Program-made: the position numbers and the translations under genes | NCBI RefSeq assembly: GCF_007828035.1 | Contig: NZ_VITV01000006.1 | Span: 248,001-312,000 of the forward strand | Origin: Nitrospirillum amazonense | Lineage (GTDB): Bacteria > Pseudomonadota > Alphaproteobacteria > Azospirillales > Azospirillaceae | Reading direction: 5' to 3' | DNA length: 64,000 nucleotides | Shown: positions 24,394 through 32,778 of the stretch, in pieces | Layout of the letters: every line of letters begins with the position of its first letter | How positions within the stretch are numbered: the first letter of the stretch is position 1 | The notes under the pieces: generated by a model | Told to the model about the DNA's origin: nothing | Database searches by the model: none | Seen by the model: the letters and a program-made list of their open reading frames with translations, nothing else

Positions 24394-26511
24394 TCAACGC
24401 CGCGGCGCCTCGTCCTGCTGGATGCCGGAGCGTTCCATCACCGCCCGCGCGCCGGCCGGCCAGGCGTCGCCCTTGACCTCGACATTGTCGGCCAGATGGT
24501 TGTTGAGATAGTCGGTCAGCGTTCCCCGCGCCCGCCCGTCGCGGAACCAGTTGCCCGAGGCCAGATCGTCCATGGCCGTGCGACGGGGAAGGTTGAAGTC
24601 CAGGGTGTTGACGTTCAGCCAGACGTCGACCTTGTCGACGACGTTGTTGCGCACGGTCAGGTACCGCGACCCCTCATCCAGGTAGAGACCGATGCCGCCG
24701 GGGACGTCGTAAATGTAATTCTCGGCGATCAGGCCGCCGGGATCGGCCGAAAGATGGTAGATGGCGCCGCCGTCCCCATACCATTGCTTCACGGAATGCA
24801 CGCGGTTCCCGACGATGACGGCGTCACGCAGGATGGTGGGCGTGTCGTAGACCAAATTGCCCGGCTGGTCGTAATAACCGCGCTCCCGCGTCCGATAGGC
24901 AGAGCTTCCGCCCGGGTCGTTGACGCCCCAGCCCCAGCCAACATCGATCCCGTCATAGGGCGTGTCCGACACGTCGTTATGCAGGATCACCGGCGCCGTC
25001 GCATAGGTGACCAGGATGGCCGCCTGTTCCCGATAGTCTTGCGACACGGTCCTGATCCGGTTGTTGCGGATCAGGATGTCGCGGACACCCATTTCGGGAC
25101 GCGGCGGATGGTGGGCATCCGGCGTGACACCGCCCACCATGATGGCGCCGCCCGACAGGTCGGTGAACAGGTTGCGCGACACCTCGACAGCGATGGCGCC
25201 CAGCCCGATGCCGCTGTCATTGGCATCGGCATTGTTGCCGATGCCCAGCGCCACCTGCCCCAGGTGCGCGAACTCGCCCCCCTCGAACAGGATGCGGGTC
25301 GCGGCGGCCACCTGGATCGCCGCCGGCTGCTGGCGCCAGTGGTTGCGGGCGGCCTCGAACGCCCAGCAGCCCCACGAGCAGTCCCGTATCGGCTCCTGGG
25401 GATAGTCGGGAAGCTGGCCGGCCAGGAAGGCGCCGCTCTGCTGGCTGGCATAGCCCTGCGGGCCGGATGGTTCCAGCCAGCTGGTATGCTGGAAGCTCAC
25501 TCCCTTGAACTGCAGATCCTTGACCGGCACGTCATAGGTGCCGGCGATGGAGACCAGCATCGACAGGCGCGGCAGAACCACCGACGCCGTGCCCAAGTCC
25601 TCCCCGGCGCGGGGCTTGTAATAGAGACGGCCGGCGGCCGGATCGGCATACCACTGGCCGGGGTCACGCAGGAAGGCCAGGGCGTTGACCAGGAAAAGCC
25701 GGGCGGAGGCCTCGGAAACCGGCCGGGCGATGGTGTCATAGCCGATGATGTTGTTCCGCCAACCCGGCTGCTGCATGACGATGCGGTCGCCCTCGATCCG
25801 TTCCACCATCGCGTGCCGGTCGGTGAACCAGCCCGTACCCTCGACCTCGATCCGCTTCTGGTCCGGCACGTCGGCCAAGGCCCGCCAGGCCGGGTCGACG
25901 ATCTCCATCCCCCAGTCGTGGAAGCGGAAGGCCTGGCGCCCCACCTCCAGCGTCGCCCGACGGGCCAGCCGGTCATTGACCCAGATCTGGCGCGGGTCGA
26001 CGCCGCGCGGGATGTCGGCCGCCCATATCCCCTTGGCCGGATCGGCCAACCGCCAGCCGGTCACCGTGTCGCCGCCGGAAATCACCGGCTTGGCCCCGTC
26101 CGCCGCCTCCCAGCGCACCAGGTGCCCCGCCTGCCCGCCATCGGCCGCGGAGAAGCGCAGCGGCTCCGCCAGGCGATAAACCCCGTCGGCCAGCCGCACG
26201 ATGACGTCCCGGTCGCGGTTCAGGTCCCGCACGGCGGCCTGGGCACGGGCCAGCGTGGCGAAGGGGTGGGCCGGCGACCCGTCGCCCGTGTCGGACCCGG
26301 TGGGCGATACCGACAGGACCACGGGCGGCGGCGTGGGCCGTTGCGGGATCTTGATGGTCGCTAGCAGCTTTTCCCCGTACAGCCGTTCCGGCTGATGGCC
26401 GGGGGGCAGGTCGGGGGTGGGCAAATCGGGGGCGGTTGCTGTCTGCGACCACCCCGGCGCCGATGTCAAAAGCAGAGCCAACAGGCTGAGACGCGCCGCA
26501 TATGATCCCAT
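24394..26511 (-). CDS. Exported right-handed beta-helix enzyme, GH141-like
   Basis: A 705-residue protein with a signal peptide (MGSYAARLSLLALLLTSA, cleaved near GWSQ), a Pro-rich linker (about residues 25-65) and a large right-handed parallel beta-helix starting VSPTGSDTGDGSPAHPF. It aligns along its length with the protein at 14708-16723 (shared LGQVALGIGN, GGAIMVGGV, DGIDVGWGWG, GLYLDEGS). The length and layout fit the GH141 group, which includes an alpha-L-fucosidase acting on rhamnogalacturonan II. Placement at the end of a fucose-catabolism operon makes a fucose-releasing enzyme plausible. An AAGGGG site precedes the ATG. The linker is absent in the paralog. Confidence 0.75.
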   Translation of the reverse strand: MGSYAARLSLLALLLTSAPGWSQTATAPDLPTPDLPPGHQPERLYGEKLLATIKIPQRPTPPPVVLSVSPTGSDTGDGSPAHPFATLARAQAAVRDLNRDRDVIVRLADGVYRLAEPLRFSAADGGQAGHLVRWEAADGAKPVISGGDTVTGWRLADPAKGIWAADIPRGVDPRQIWVNDRLARRATLEVGRQAFRFHDWGMEIVDPAWRALADVPDQKRIEVEGTGWFTDRHAMVERIEGDRIVMQQPGWRNNIIGYDTIARPVSEASARLFLVNALAFLRDPGQWYADPAAGRLYYKPRAGEDLGTASVVLPRLSMLVSIAGTYDVPVKDLQFKGVSFQHTSWLEPSGPQGYASQQSGAFLAGQLPDYPQEPIRDCSWGCWAFEAARNHWRQQPAAIQVAAATRILFEGGEFAHLGQVALGIGNNADANDSGIGLGAIAVEVSRNLFTDLSGGAIMVGGVTPDAHHPPRPEMGVRDILIRNNRIRTVSQDYREQAAILVTYATAPVILHNDVSDTPYDGIDVGWGWGVNDPGGSSAYRTRERGYYDQPGNLVYDTPTILRDAVIVGNRVHSVKQWYGDGGAIYHLSADPGGLIAENYIYDVPGGIGLYLDEGSRYLTVRNNVVDKVDVWLNVNTLDFNLPRRTAMDDLASGNWFRDGRARGTLTDYLNNHLADNVEVKGDAWPAGARAVMERSGIQQDEAPRR

Positions 26512-26554
26512 CGCTCATCCCCTTACAGGCTTTGTTTTCAAGACGCCGGCCGCC

Positions 26555-27841
26555 TCAGCGTACCGACCGGATCGGCAACACGAAGAACGAGGAGGCGAAG
26601 ACGAAGAGGATGGCCGCGATGAACAGCACGCTGTAATCGCCACCGGACAAGCCCAGCAACCAAGCCGACATGACGGGACTGATGGCCTGCGGAATATTGA
26701 TGGCCGTGGTCAGGATGCCCAGATCCTTGCCGGTGGACCCGGTGTCGCGGGGCAGCACCTGCGTCATCAGCGCCATGTCCACCGCCGTGAACGCGCCGTA
26801 GCCCAGCCCGACGATGCCGGCATAGAGGTACATCCCCTCCACCGTCGGGATGACCAGCGGGACCACGCAGGCCGCCGCCATGATGACGGAGGAGAAGAAG
26901 ACGAAGGGCTTGCGCCGCCCCACCCTGTCCGACAGGAAGCCGGAAACCAGGCCGGAGAACAGCAGCATGACGAAGGTGATGGCGGAGATGTTGCCGATGA
27001 CGACGTTGGCCTGATCCACCGACAGCTGGATGTAGTCCCGCAGGATGTAGAGCTGGTAGGTCACCACCCCCTGGTATCCCATGTAGATCGTGAAGCGGCC
27101 CAGGAAGGCCCAGCCGAAATCAGGATACTGGCGCGGATTGATCCAGAAGCTGCGCAGGAAGCCCGGCAGGCTGAAGGGCGCGGGCTTGAGGTGTTCGGAC
27201 GGCACCTCACGGTTCAGGAAAACGAAGGCGACGCAGCAGGCCGCGACGGCCAGGGCGAAGACCAGGTAGCCTAGCACCAACTGGCTGGCCAGTTGCCCCG
27301 CCACGATGATGCCCACCGTGCCACCTGCCGTCATGCCCGCCCCGATGAAGCCCGAGGCGGTCCCCCGATTGGCCGGCGCGAAGCGGTCGGCCACTACGGT
27401 GGATAATGGCCCCTGCATGGCGTTGTAGGCGATGGCCGCCATCACCCACAGCACGGTGATGGACCACAGGGACGTGACCAGCGACACGCCGAACAGGCAC
27501 ATCGACCCGATGAGGGAGGCCAGCGCGATCCACGGCGACCGCCGGCCCCAGCGCGACCGCGTGCGGTCGGACAGGGCGCCGGCGATGGGGGTGGTCAGCG
27601 TCGAGAAGATGGACGTGATGGACATGACGATGGCGAGGTTCGCCGCCTTCGCCGCCGGATCCAGCGCCGCCACCTGGTTGGGCAGCAGCACCGAGATGAC
27701 CCCGTTGTAGAGGGCCAGCAGCACGAAAAAATTGATCAGCAGCGACCAGAGCAGGACCCAACGCCGCCGACCCGCGACATGCTGGCTGGTGTCTTCCGCC
27801 GGGGCGGAAGGAAGGGGGACGTCCATGGGAATGTCGCTCAT
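26555..27841 (-). CDS. Major facilitator superfamily sugar transporter
   Basis: A 428-residue membrane protein with about 12 transmembrane segments. The cytoplasmic loop GALSDRTRSRWGRRSPWI between helices 2 and 3 is the typical MFS signature, and FLSDRVGRRKPFVF marks the symmetric loop in the second half. The N-terminal 25 residues are soluble and Pro-rich. It sits between the fuconolactonase and the beta-helix enzyme genes (81- and 43-base gaps) on the same strand, so it is the likely inner-membrane L-fucose importer. Confidence 0.85.
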   Translation of the reverse strand: MSDIPMDVPLPSAPAEDTSQHVAGRRRWVLLWSLLINFFVLLALYNGVISVLLPNQVAALDPAAKAANLAIVMSITSIFSTLTTPIAGALSDRTRSRWGRRSPWIALASLIGSMCLFGVSLVTSLWSITVLWVMAAIAYNAMQGPLSTVVADRFAPANRGTASGFIGAGMTAGGTVGIIVAGQLASQLVLGYLVFALAVAACCVAFVFLNREVPSEHLKPAPFSLPGFLRSFWINPRQYPDFGWAFLGRFTIYMGYQGVVTYQLYILRDYIQLSVDQANVVIGNISAITFVMLLFSGLVSGFLSDRVGRRKPFVFFSSVIMAAACVVPLVIPTVEGMYLYAGIVGLGYGAFTAVDMALMTQVLPRDTGSTGKDLGILTTAINIPQAISPVMSAWLLGLSGGDYSVLFIAAILFVFASSFFVLPIRSVR

Positions 27842-27922
27842 CTTTGGTTGATCTCTCCCTGACTGCCATCATGACCGGCCCTCTTGGGTGGGGCCGCTGC
27901 CGATCAAGTGCCTATCGATGCA

Positions 27923-28783
27923 TTATCCGCCGCCCAGCCGGTAGACCCGCCGCGCCGTCTCCCGGCAGACGGCGTGCCGCTCCGCCTGGGTCCAGTCCGC
28001 GGCGATGTCCTGGAACAGCGTCAGCCACGCCGGGTAGCCGCCGGCCAGGTCCACCACCGGCCAGTCGCCGCCGAACAGGCAGCGCCCGGCACCGAAGCAG
28101 GCCAGGACATGGTCGATATAGGGCCGCAAATCCTCCACCCGCCAGCCGTCCCACCGCGCCTGGGTGGTCAGGCCGGAGATCTTGCAGGCCAGGTTGGGGA
28201 AGCGCGCCAGCCGGGCCACGGCCTCGGCCCAGCCGTCGGCCCGGATGTCACCGCCGTGAGTGGCGATGTCGGGCTTGCCCAGGTGATCCAGCACGGTGAC
28301 GGCATCCGGCACCGCCGCGTACAGATGATCCAAGGCATGGGCCAGATCCCGCAGCTGCGGCGCGCGGGCGCAGATGTCCAGGCTGAACCCCGCCTTCGCC
28401 GCCCGCACCATGCCGTCCAAATGGTCAGGGTCGGTGACGAAGGCCAGCGGTTCGTTCTGCACCGACCGGCGCACGCCCCGCACCAAGGGCCGTGCGGCCA
28501 GGGCGTCGATCGCCGCCTGCGCCCCCGCCCCCCGTTCCAAGGGCGCGAAGGCCACGATGCCGCCCACCGGTACCCGGTCCGCCAGGCCGGCGACCCAGTC
28601 GACCTCATCCAGCGCCTGGGCCGGATCGCAGTCCGCCTGCACGAACACCGCCTGCTCGACAGGCAATCCCAACGCCGCCCATTCCGCCGGGGTGTGCGGC
28701 CCGGCGATGGAGGGAACGTGGGACAGCCAGTCGTAGCGCAGGCGCGCCGGATCCCAGAAATGCAGATGGGCGTCGATCAGCAT
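27923..28783 (-). CDS. Amidohydrolase-family sugar lactonase (L-fuconolactonase)
   Basis: A 286-residue COG3618-type amidohydrolase: MLIDAHLHFWDP (metal-binding HxH), VFVQADCDP, GVRRSVQNEP, VLDHLGKPDI, LACKISGL and CLFGGDWPV are the standard blocks. Family members characterised in Burkholderia open L-fucono-1,5-lactone; some relatives use other deoxy-sugar lactones. The ATG at 28783 starts five bases after the upstream stop; a TTG at 28804 would overlap that gene. It supplies L-fuconate to the dehydratase encoded just upstream. Confidence 0.85.
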   Translation of the reverse strand: MLIDAHLHFWDPARLRYDWLSHVPSIAGPHTPAEWAALGLPVEQAVFVQADCDPAQALDEVDWVAGLADRVPVGGIVAFAPLERGAGAQAAIDALAARPLVRGVRRSVQNEPLAFVTDPDHLDGMVRAAKAGFSLDICARAPQLRDLAHALDHLYAAVPDAVTVLDHLGKPDIATHGGDIRADGWAEAVARLARFPNLACKISGLTTQARWDGWRVEDLRPYIDHVLACFGAGRCLFGGDWPVVDLAGGYPAWLTLFQDIAADWTQAERHAVCRETARRVYRLGGG

Positions 28784-28787
28784 GGGC

Positions 28788-29930
28788 TTATCCCGCGCGC
28801 GCAAGGCGGACCTGCGGCGGGGCGGCGCCCAGGTCGGCGCGGTCCAGGATGGCCGGCCGGCGCCAGATGCGCCGCGCCTCCTCGCTCAGCACCAGGCCGT
28901 GGCCCGGCGCCTCCCGACCGTAAATGTAGCCGTCCTCCAGGCGGTAGCTCTCCTCCACCAGATGGTCGAAGTTCTGGTAGGAGTATTCCAGCCACTCGAC
29001 CTCCGGCAGGGCCAAGGCCATGTTGACGCCGACCTCCAGGAAGGAGTTGCCCAAAGTCACCGGCACCACCTTCTCCGCCGCCAGCCAACCGATGCGCATG
29101 ACGTCGGTGACGTGGCCGTGGACGTTCAGCATGTCGGCCCCGCCCGCCTCGATCAGCGCGCGCTTGCCCGACACGTCCAGATATTCGCCGCTGTTGATCA
29201 GGGTGCGGCCGGCCGTCTGGCGCAGCAGGCGCAGGCCGTCGAAATCGTTGCGCTGGATGGGATCCTCCAGCCAGAAGATCTCGTGCCCGGCCTTGCGCAT
29301 CAGCTCCAGGTTCAGGATGGCCTGCTTGGGTGACCAGGCCTCGTTGGCGTCCACCATCACGGTGGCGTCAGGCCCCACGGCCTGCTTCAGCAGATCCAGG
29401 CGGTGGATGTCGCGCCCGATCTCAGGATGGCCCACCTTGATCTTGAAGGCGGTGAAGCCCTCGGACGCGGCATGGGCGAACAGGTCCTGGAACGCCCCAT
29501 CGTCCAGGTGGAAATCCAGGCCGGACGCATAGGCGCGCACCTTCTGCTTGCGGGCACCCAGCAACCGCCACAGCGGCAGGCCCACAGACTTGGCGAACAG
29601 ATCCCAGACGGCCTGCTGCAACGCTTCCTCGAACGGCAGGGTATAGCGCCGGGCGATGCCGCCGCGCGGCCGGGTCACCCGATGGGCCAGGGCGCCGGAC
29701 TGCTGCCCCTCCACCCCGGGCCACACCTCCGACTGGAAGACGCGGATGATCTCCGCCTCCTCCGGCAGGGGGAAGAACAGCGACTGAACGAATCCTAGGC
29801 CCGTCGACCCGTCGGAACCGACCAGTTCCAGGGCTGCGACATGAACGTCGTCGGTACGGACTTGGCTATCCCCGATGACCCGATCTCGGGCAAACTGGAA
29901 TCGTGTGATGCGGAAGTCGACGATCTGCAT
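28788..29930 (-). CDS. Enolase-superfamily sugar-acid dehydratase (L-fuconate dehydratase role)
   Basis: A 380-residue enolase-superfamily enzyme with capping domain and barrel. The general base region FKIKVGHPE gives the KxK motif. Metal ligands are Asp in VMVDANEAW, Glu in WLEDPI and Glu in NSGEYLD. Unusually, the strand-6 Asp (normally QPD) reads NVHGH and the strand-7 His region (normally PH) reads TLGNSFLEV, so the usual His-Asp dyad seems absent. It should dehydrate L-fuconate to 2-keto-3-deoxy-L-fuconate by context. It is shorter than the well-known Xanthomonas fuconate dehydratase. ATG at 29930 chosen; GTG at 29936 possible. First gene of the minus-strand fucose operon. Confidence 0.75.
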   Translation of the reverse strand: MQIVDFRITRFQFARDRVIGDSQVRTDDVHVAALELVGSDGSTGLGFVQSLFFPLPEEAEIIRVFQSEVWPGVEGQQSGALAHRVTRPRGGIARRYTLPFEEALQQAVWDLFAKSVGLPLWRLLGARKQKVRAYASGLDFHLDDGAFQDLFAHAASEGFTAFKIKVGHPEIGRDIHRLDLLKQAVGPDATVMVDANEAWSPKQAILNLELMRKAGHEIFWLEDPIQRNDFDGLRLLRQTAGRTLINSGEYLDVSGKRALIEAGGADMLNVHGHVTDVMRIGWLAAEKVVPVTLGNSFLEVGVNMALALPEVEWLEYSYQNFDHLVEESYRLEDGYIYGREAPGHGLVLSEEARRIWRRPAILDRADLGAAPPQVRLARAG

Positions 29931-29948
29931 TTTCACCGCTACACTCTA

Positions 29949-29968
29949 TTCAGATATCGATATCTGAA
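29949..29968. promoter_or_regulatory. GntR-type operator, site 2
   Basis: TTCAGATATCGATATCTGAA is a perfect 20-base palindrome in the short region between the dehydratase gene (minus) and the GntR gene (plus). TGAAATATCAG (29965-29975) overlaps its right end and recurs at 37588-37598 before a TonB receptor. Confidence 0.65.
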
Positions 29969-29989
29969 ATATCAGGATACGAATTAGAT

Positions 29990-30700
29990 ATGGCAGCGGC
30001 ACGCAAAAAGCAAGCGGCAAACGCGGCGATCGAGGACACCGGCAGCGCCCCGGAGGGCAAGCGCCTGAGTGAGATCGCCTACAGCGCCATCCTGGAAGGG
30101 CTGTTCGCCCGCAAGGTGCCGGCCGGCGCCTTCGTGTCGCAGAATGACCTGGTGCAGTTGCTGGGCATCCCGGTGCAGCCCTTGCGCGACGCGCTGCGCG
30201 TACTGGAGGCGGAAGGGGTGCTGACCATCCATCCCCGCTCCGGCATCCAGTTCCTGAAGCCGGACTTCGAATTCGCCCGATCCACCTATCAGTTCCGCTC
30301 CATCATAGAGCGCGCGGCCGCCCGCACCTATGCGGAAACCGGCGACGCGGCGGAGATCGCGGCCCTGCTGGCCGACCACCAGGCCCTGATCGCCGCCATA
30401 GAAAGGGATGGCCTGACCCCCGCCCTGACCCAGACGCTGGAAGGGCTGGAACAGCGTTTCCACGGCGCCATGATCGCCTGCCTGCGCAACCCGCTGATCG
30501 AGACGACGGCCCGCCGGCTGAAGAACTACGTCACCCTGATCCGGCTGGAACGGCTGATCACCCAGCCGCTGGCCCTGCGTACCTTGAATGAGCATATCGA
30601 GGTGCTGCGGGCCTGCACCGACCGCGACGGCGACCGGGCGGAAGCGGCGCTGACCGTACACTTCCAGGCGGCCCTGCAACGCATCCTGGGCATGTTCTGA
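29990..30700 (+). CDS. GntR-family (FadR/FCD) transcriptional regulator
   Basis: A 236-residue regulator. After a basic N-terminal extension, the winged helix-turn-helix spans about residues 28-90 (LFARKVPAGAFVSQNDLVQLLGIPVQPLRDALRVLEAEG, quoted in part as GIPVQPLRDALRVLEAEG). The C-terminal FCD ligand domain is helical, with metal-binding candidates His (LADHQ, RFHGAMI, VHFQAAL). It probably represses the fucose genes until a sugar-acid intermediate such as L-fuconate or its keto-deoxy product binds. It lies beside its probable operator and ahead of the plus-strand catabolic genes. Confidence 0.88.
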   Translation: MAAARKKQAANAAIEDTGSAPEGKRLSEIAYSAILEGLFARKVPAGAFVSQNDLVQLLGIPVQPLRDALRVLEAEGVLTIHPRSGIQFLKPDFEFARSTYQFRSIIERAAARTYAETGDAAEIAALLADHQALIAAIERDGLTPALTQTLEGLEQRFHGAMIACLRNPLIETTARRLKNYVTLIRLERLITQPLALRTLNEHIEVLRACTDRDGDRAEAALTVHFQAALQRILGMF

Positions 30701-30718
30701 GTCTGCGGTCGCGCGCCG

Positions 30719-30750
30719 TTGACATATGAAATGACGTATCTAATATATCA
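30719..30750 (+). promoter_or_regulatory. Promoter and GntR-type operator, site 3
   Basis: TTGACA (30719-30724), a 16-base spacer and TAATAT (30741-30746) form a promoter 34-60 bases upstream of the hydrolase gene. The stretch 30734-30750 matches site 1 at 12 of 17 positions (TATCT and ATATCA blocks), so the operator covers the minus-10 element. Confidence 0.5.
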
Positions 30751-30786
30751 GTTGCGACTCAACCGTCTCAACCGAATGGATACGTG

Positions 30787-31668
30787 ATGAAACTGGCCCG
30801 TTACGGCGCCCCCGGCCATGAACGCCCCGCCCTGCTGGATGCCCAGGGCGCCCCGCGCGACCTGACCGGCATCGTCGATGACATCGCCGGCGACGTGCTG
30901 ACCAGCGCCGGCCTGGCGCGGCTGGCGGCCATCGACCCCGCCACGCTGCCCGCCCTGCCGGCGGGCCAGCGCATCGGGCCAGCCGTCGGGCGCGTGGGCA
31001 AGATGATCTGCGTGGGCCTGAACTTCCGCGACCATGCGGCGGAATCCAACCTGCCCCTGCCCAGCCAGCCCATCATCTTCATGAAGGCCACCACCGCCAT
31101 CTGCGGCCCCAACGACGACATCGTCATCCCCTACGGCTCGGTGAAGACGGATTGGGAGGTGGAGCTGGGCGTGGTCATCGGCGACACCGCCCGCCATGTG
31201 CCGCTGGAAAAGGCGCTGGACCACGTGGCCGGCTATGTCCTGATCAACGACCTGTCGGAGCGTGAATTCCAGCTGGAGCATGGCGGCCAATGGGTGAAGG
31301 GCAAGAGCTGCGACACCTTCGGCCCCATCGGCCCCTTCCTGGCGACCAAGGACGACATCCCCGACCCGCAGGCCCTGGGCATGTGGCTGACGGTCAACGG
31401 CCATCGCTACCAGAACGGCACCTCGGCGGAGATGGTGTTCGGCGTGGCCCACCTGGTCAGCTACATCAGCCGCTACATGACCCTGATGCCGGGTGACGTC
31501 ATCAGCACGGGCACCCCCGCCGGCGTGGGCCTGGGCCAGACCCCGCCCACCTATCTCAAGCCCGGCGACGTGATCGAACTGGGCATCGACGGCCTGGGCA
31601 CGCAGCGCCAGCGCACCGTGGCCTGGAGCACGGCCCAGAACACGGTGGCCCAGAACACGGTAGAATAG
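30787..31668 (+). CDS. Fumarylacetoacetase-family hydrolase (2,4-diketo-3-deoxy-L-fuconate hydrolase)
   Basis: A 293-residue FAH-fold enzyme: GKMICVGLNFRDHAAE starts the catalytic domain near residue 70, DWEVELGVVIG contains the metal-binding glutamates and LINDLSEREFQ the aspartate. The late GDVISTGTPAGVGLG is diagnostic of FAH acylpyruvases. By context it cleaves 2,4-diketo-3-deoxy-L-fuconate to pyruvate and L-lactate. The C-terminus carries a short duplicated AQNTV. ATG at 30787 chosen over the adjacent GTG at 30784. The next gene starts one base after its stop. Confidence 0.88.
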   Translation: MKLARYGAPGHERPALLDAQGAPRDLTGIVDDIAGDVLTSAGLARLAAIDPATLPALPAGQRIGPAVGRVGKMICVGLNFRDHAAESNLPLPSQPIIFMKATTAICGPNDDIVIPYGSVKTDWEVELGVVIGDTARHVPLEKALDHVAGYVLINDLSEREFQLEHGGQWVKGKSCDTFGPIGPFLATKDDIPDPQALGMWLTVNGHRYQNGTSAEMVFGVAHLVSYISRYMTLMPGDVISTGTPAGVGLGQTPPTYLKPGDVIELGIDGLGTQRQRTVAWSTAQNTVAQNTVE

Positions 31669-31669
31669 C

Positions 31670-32677
31670 ATGGCGCTGGACCCCTCTTCCCTGGGCGCGC
31701 TCGGCTTCGGGGCCGCGCCCATCGGCAACCTCTACCGCGCCATGCCGGAGGAGGACGCCGAGGCCACCATCCGGTCGGCCCTGGGGGCCGGCATCCGCTA
31801 CCTCGACACCGCCCCGCACTATGGCTTCGGCCTGTCGGAGAAGCGCCTGGGCCGCATCCTGTCCGCCTTGGACCCGGAGGGGAAGCTCATCCTCTCCACC
31901 AAGGTGGGCCGGCGGCTGGACCCGGTGCCGGACGCCGACTTGACCCGGGTGCGCCAGGGCTTCGTGACGCCGGAACCGTTCGAGAGCCGCTTCGACTATT
32001 CCTACGACGCGGTCATGCGCTCCTATGAGGCCAGCCGGCAACGGCTGGGGCGGGAGCGCATCGACATCCTCTACGTCCACGACATCGGCCGTTACGTCCA
32101 CGGCGACCGCCATGCGGAGACGTTCCGCCAATTCATGGCGGGCGGCTACCGCGCGCTGCGGGAGCTGCGCGACGGCGGGGCCGTGGGCGCCATCGGCCTG
32201 GGCGTGAACGAGTGGGAGGTCTGCGTCGAGGCGCTGGCCCACGGCGATTACGACCTGATGCTGCTGGCCGGCCGCTACACCCTGCTGGACCAGTCGTCGC
32301 TGGACGTGTTCCTGCCGCTGTGCGCGCAACGGGGCGTCAGCATCGTCATCGGCGGCCCCTACAACTCCGGCATCCTGGCCACCGGCGTGAAGGGCCCCGG
32401 CCCCGTCAACTACCAGTACCAACCGGCCCCGCCCGACATTGTGGCCCGCGTGGCCGCCATCGAGGCGGTGTGCGACGCCCACGGCGTGCCCCTCGCAGCG
32501 GCGGCCCTGCAATTCCCCCTGGCCCATGGCCAGGTGGTCTCCGTCATCCCCGGCATGGACAGTCCGCGTCAGGTGGAACGGGCCGTCAGCCTGGTCCGCC
32601 ACCCCATCCCCACCGCCCTGTGGGCGGACCTGAAACACCAGGGTCTGCTGCGCGCCGATGCGCCGGTGCCTGTTTAA
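31670..32677 (+). CDS. Aldo/keto reductase, L-fucose dehydrogenase type
   Basis: A 335-residue aldo/keto reductase of the D-threo-aldose/L-fucose 1-dehydrogenase group: LGFGAAPIGNLYRAM at the start, catalytic Asp and Tyr in YLDTAPHYGFGLSE, Lys in LILSTKVGRR and His in ILYVHDI, so the tetrad is intact. The segment FDYSYDAVMRSYEAS and GPYNSGILATG are typical of the L-fucose dehydrogenase branch. It oxidises L-fucose to L-fuconolactone with NAD(P). It is translationally close to the FAH gene and presumably in the same transcript. Confidence 0.85.
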   Translation: MALDPSSLGALGFGAAPIGNLYRAMPEEDAEATIRSALGAGIRYLDTAPHYGFGLSEKRLGRILSALDPEGKLILSTKVGRRLDPVPDADLTRVRQGFVTPEPFESRFDYSYDAVMRSYEASRQRLGRERIDILYVHDIGRYVHGDRHAETFRQFMAGGYRALRELRDGGAVGAIGLGVNEWEVCVEALAHGDYDLMLLAGRYTLLDQSSLDVFLPLCAQRGVSIVIGGPYNSGILATGVKGPGPVNYQYQPAPPDIVARVAAIEAVCDAHGVPLAAAALQFPLAHGQVVSVIPGMDSPRQVERAVSLVRHPIPTALWADLKHQGLLRADAPVPV

Positions 32678-32720
32678 TCAGGCCGCTCCAGTCCCCTGAC
32701 GCTCCCCGCAAAACTGCGGC

Positions 32721-32736
32721 GGATGCGGTCGCATCC
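32721..32736 (+). other. Hairpin in the gap between the AKR and SDR genes
   Basis: GGATGCG-GT-CGCATCC, a perfect inverted repeat with 7-base arms in the 101-base gap. No T-run follows, so it is not a standard terminator. It may stabilise or process the transcript, or be a chance feature. Confidence 0.35.
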
Positions 32737-32778
32737 TAGGGCGGCATGCCGCTGACATCACCTGAAGGAAACACCATC

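Noticed and set aside
24496-26364. 622-codon plus-strand open frame
   Set aside because: Antisense to the exported beta-helix gene, which has a signal peptide and recognisable fold; the plus-strand product resembles nothing.
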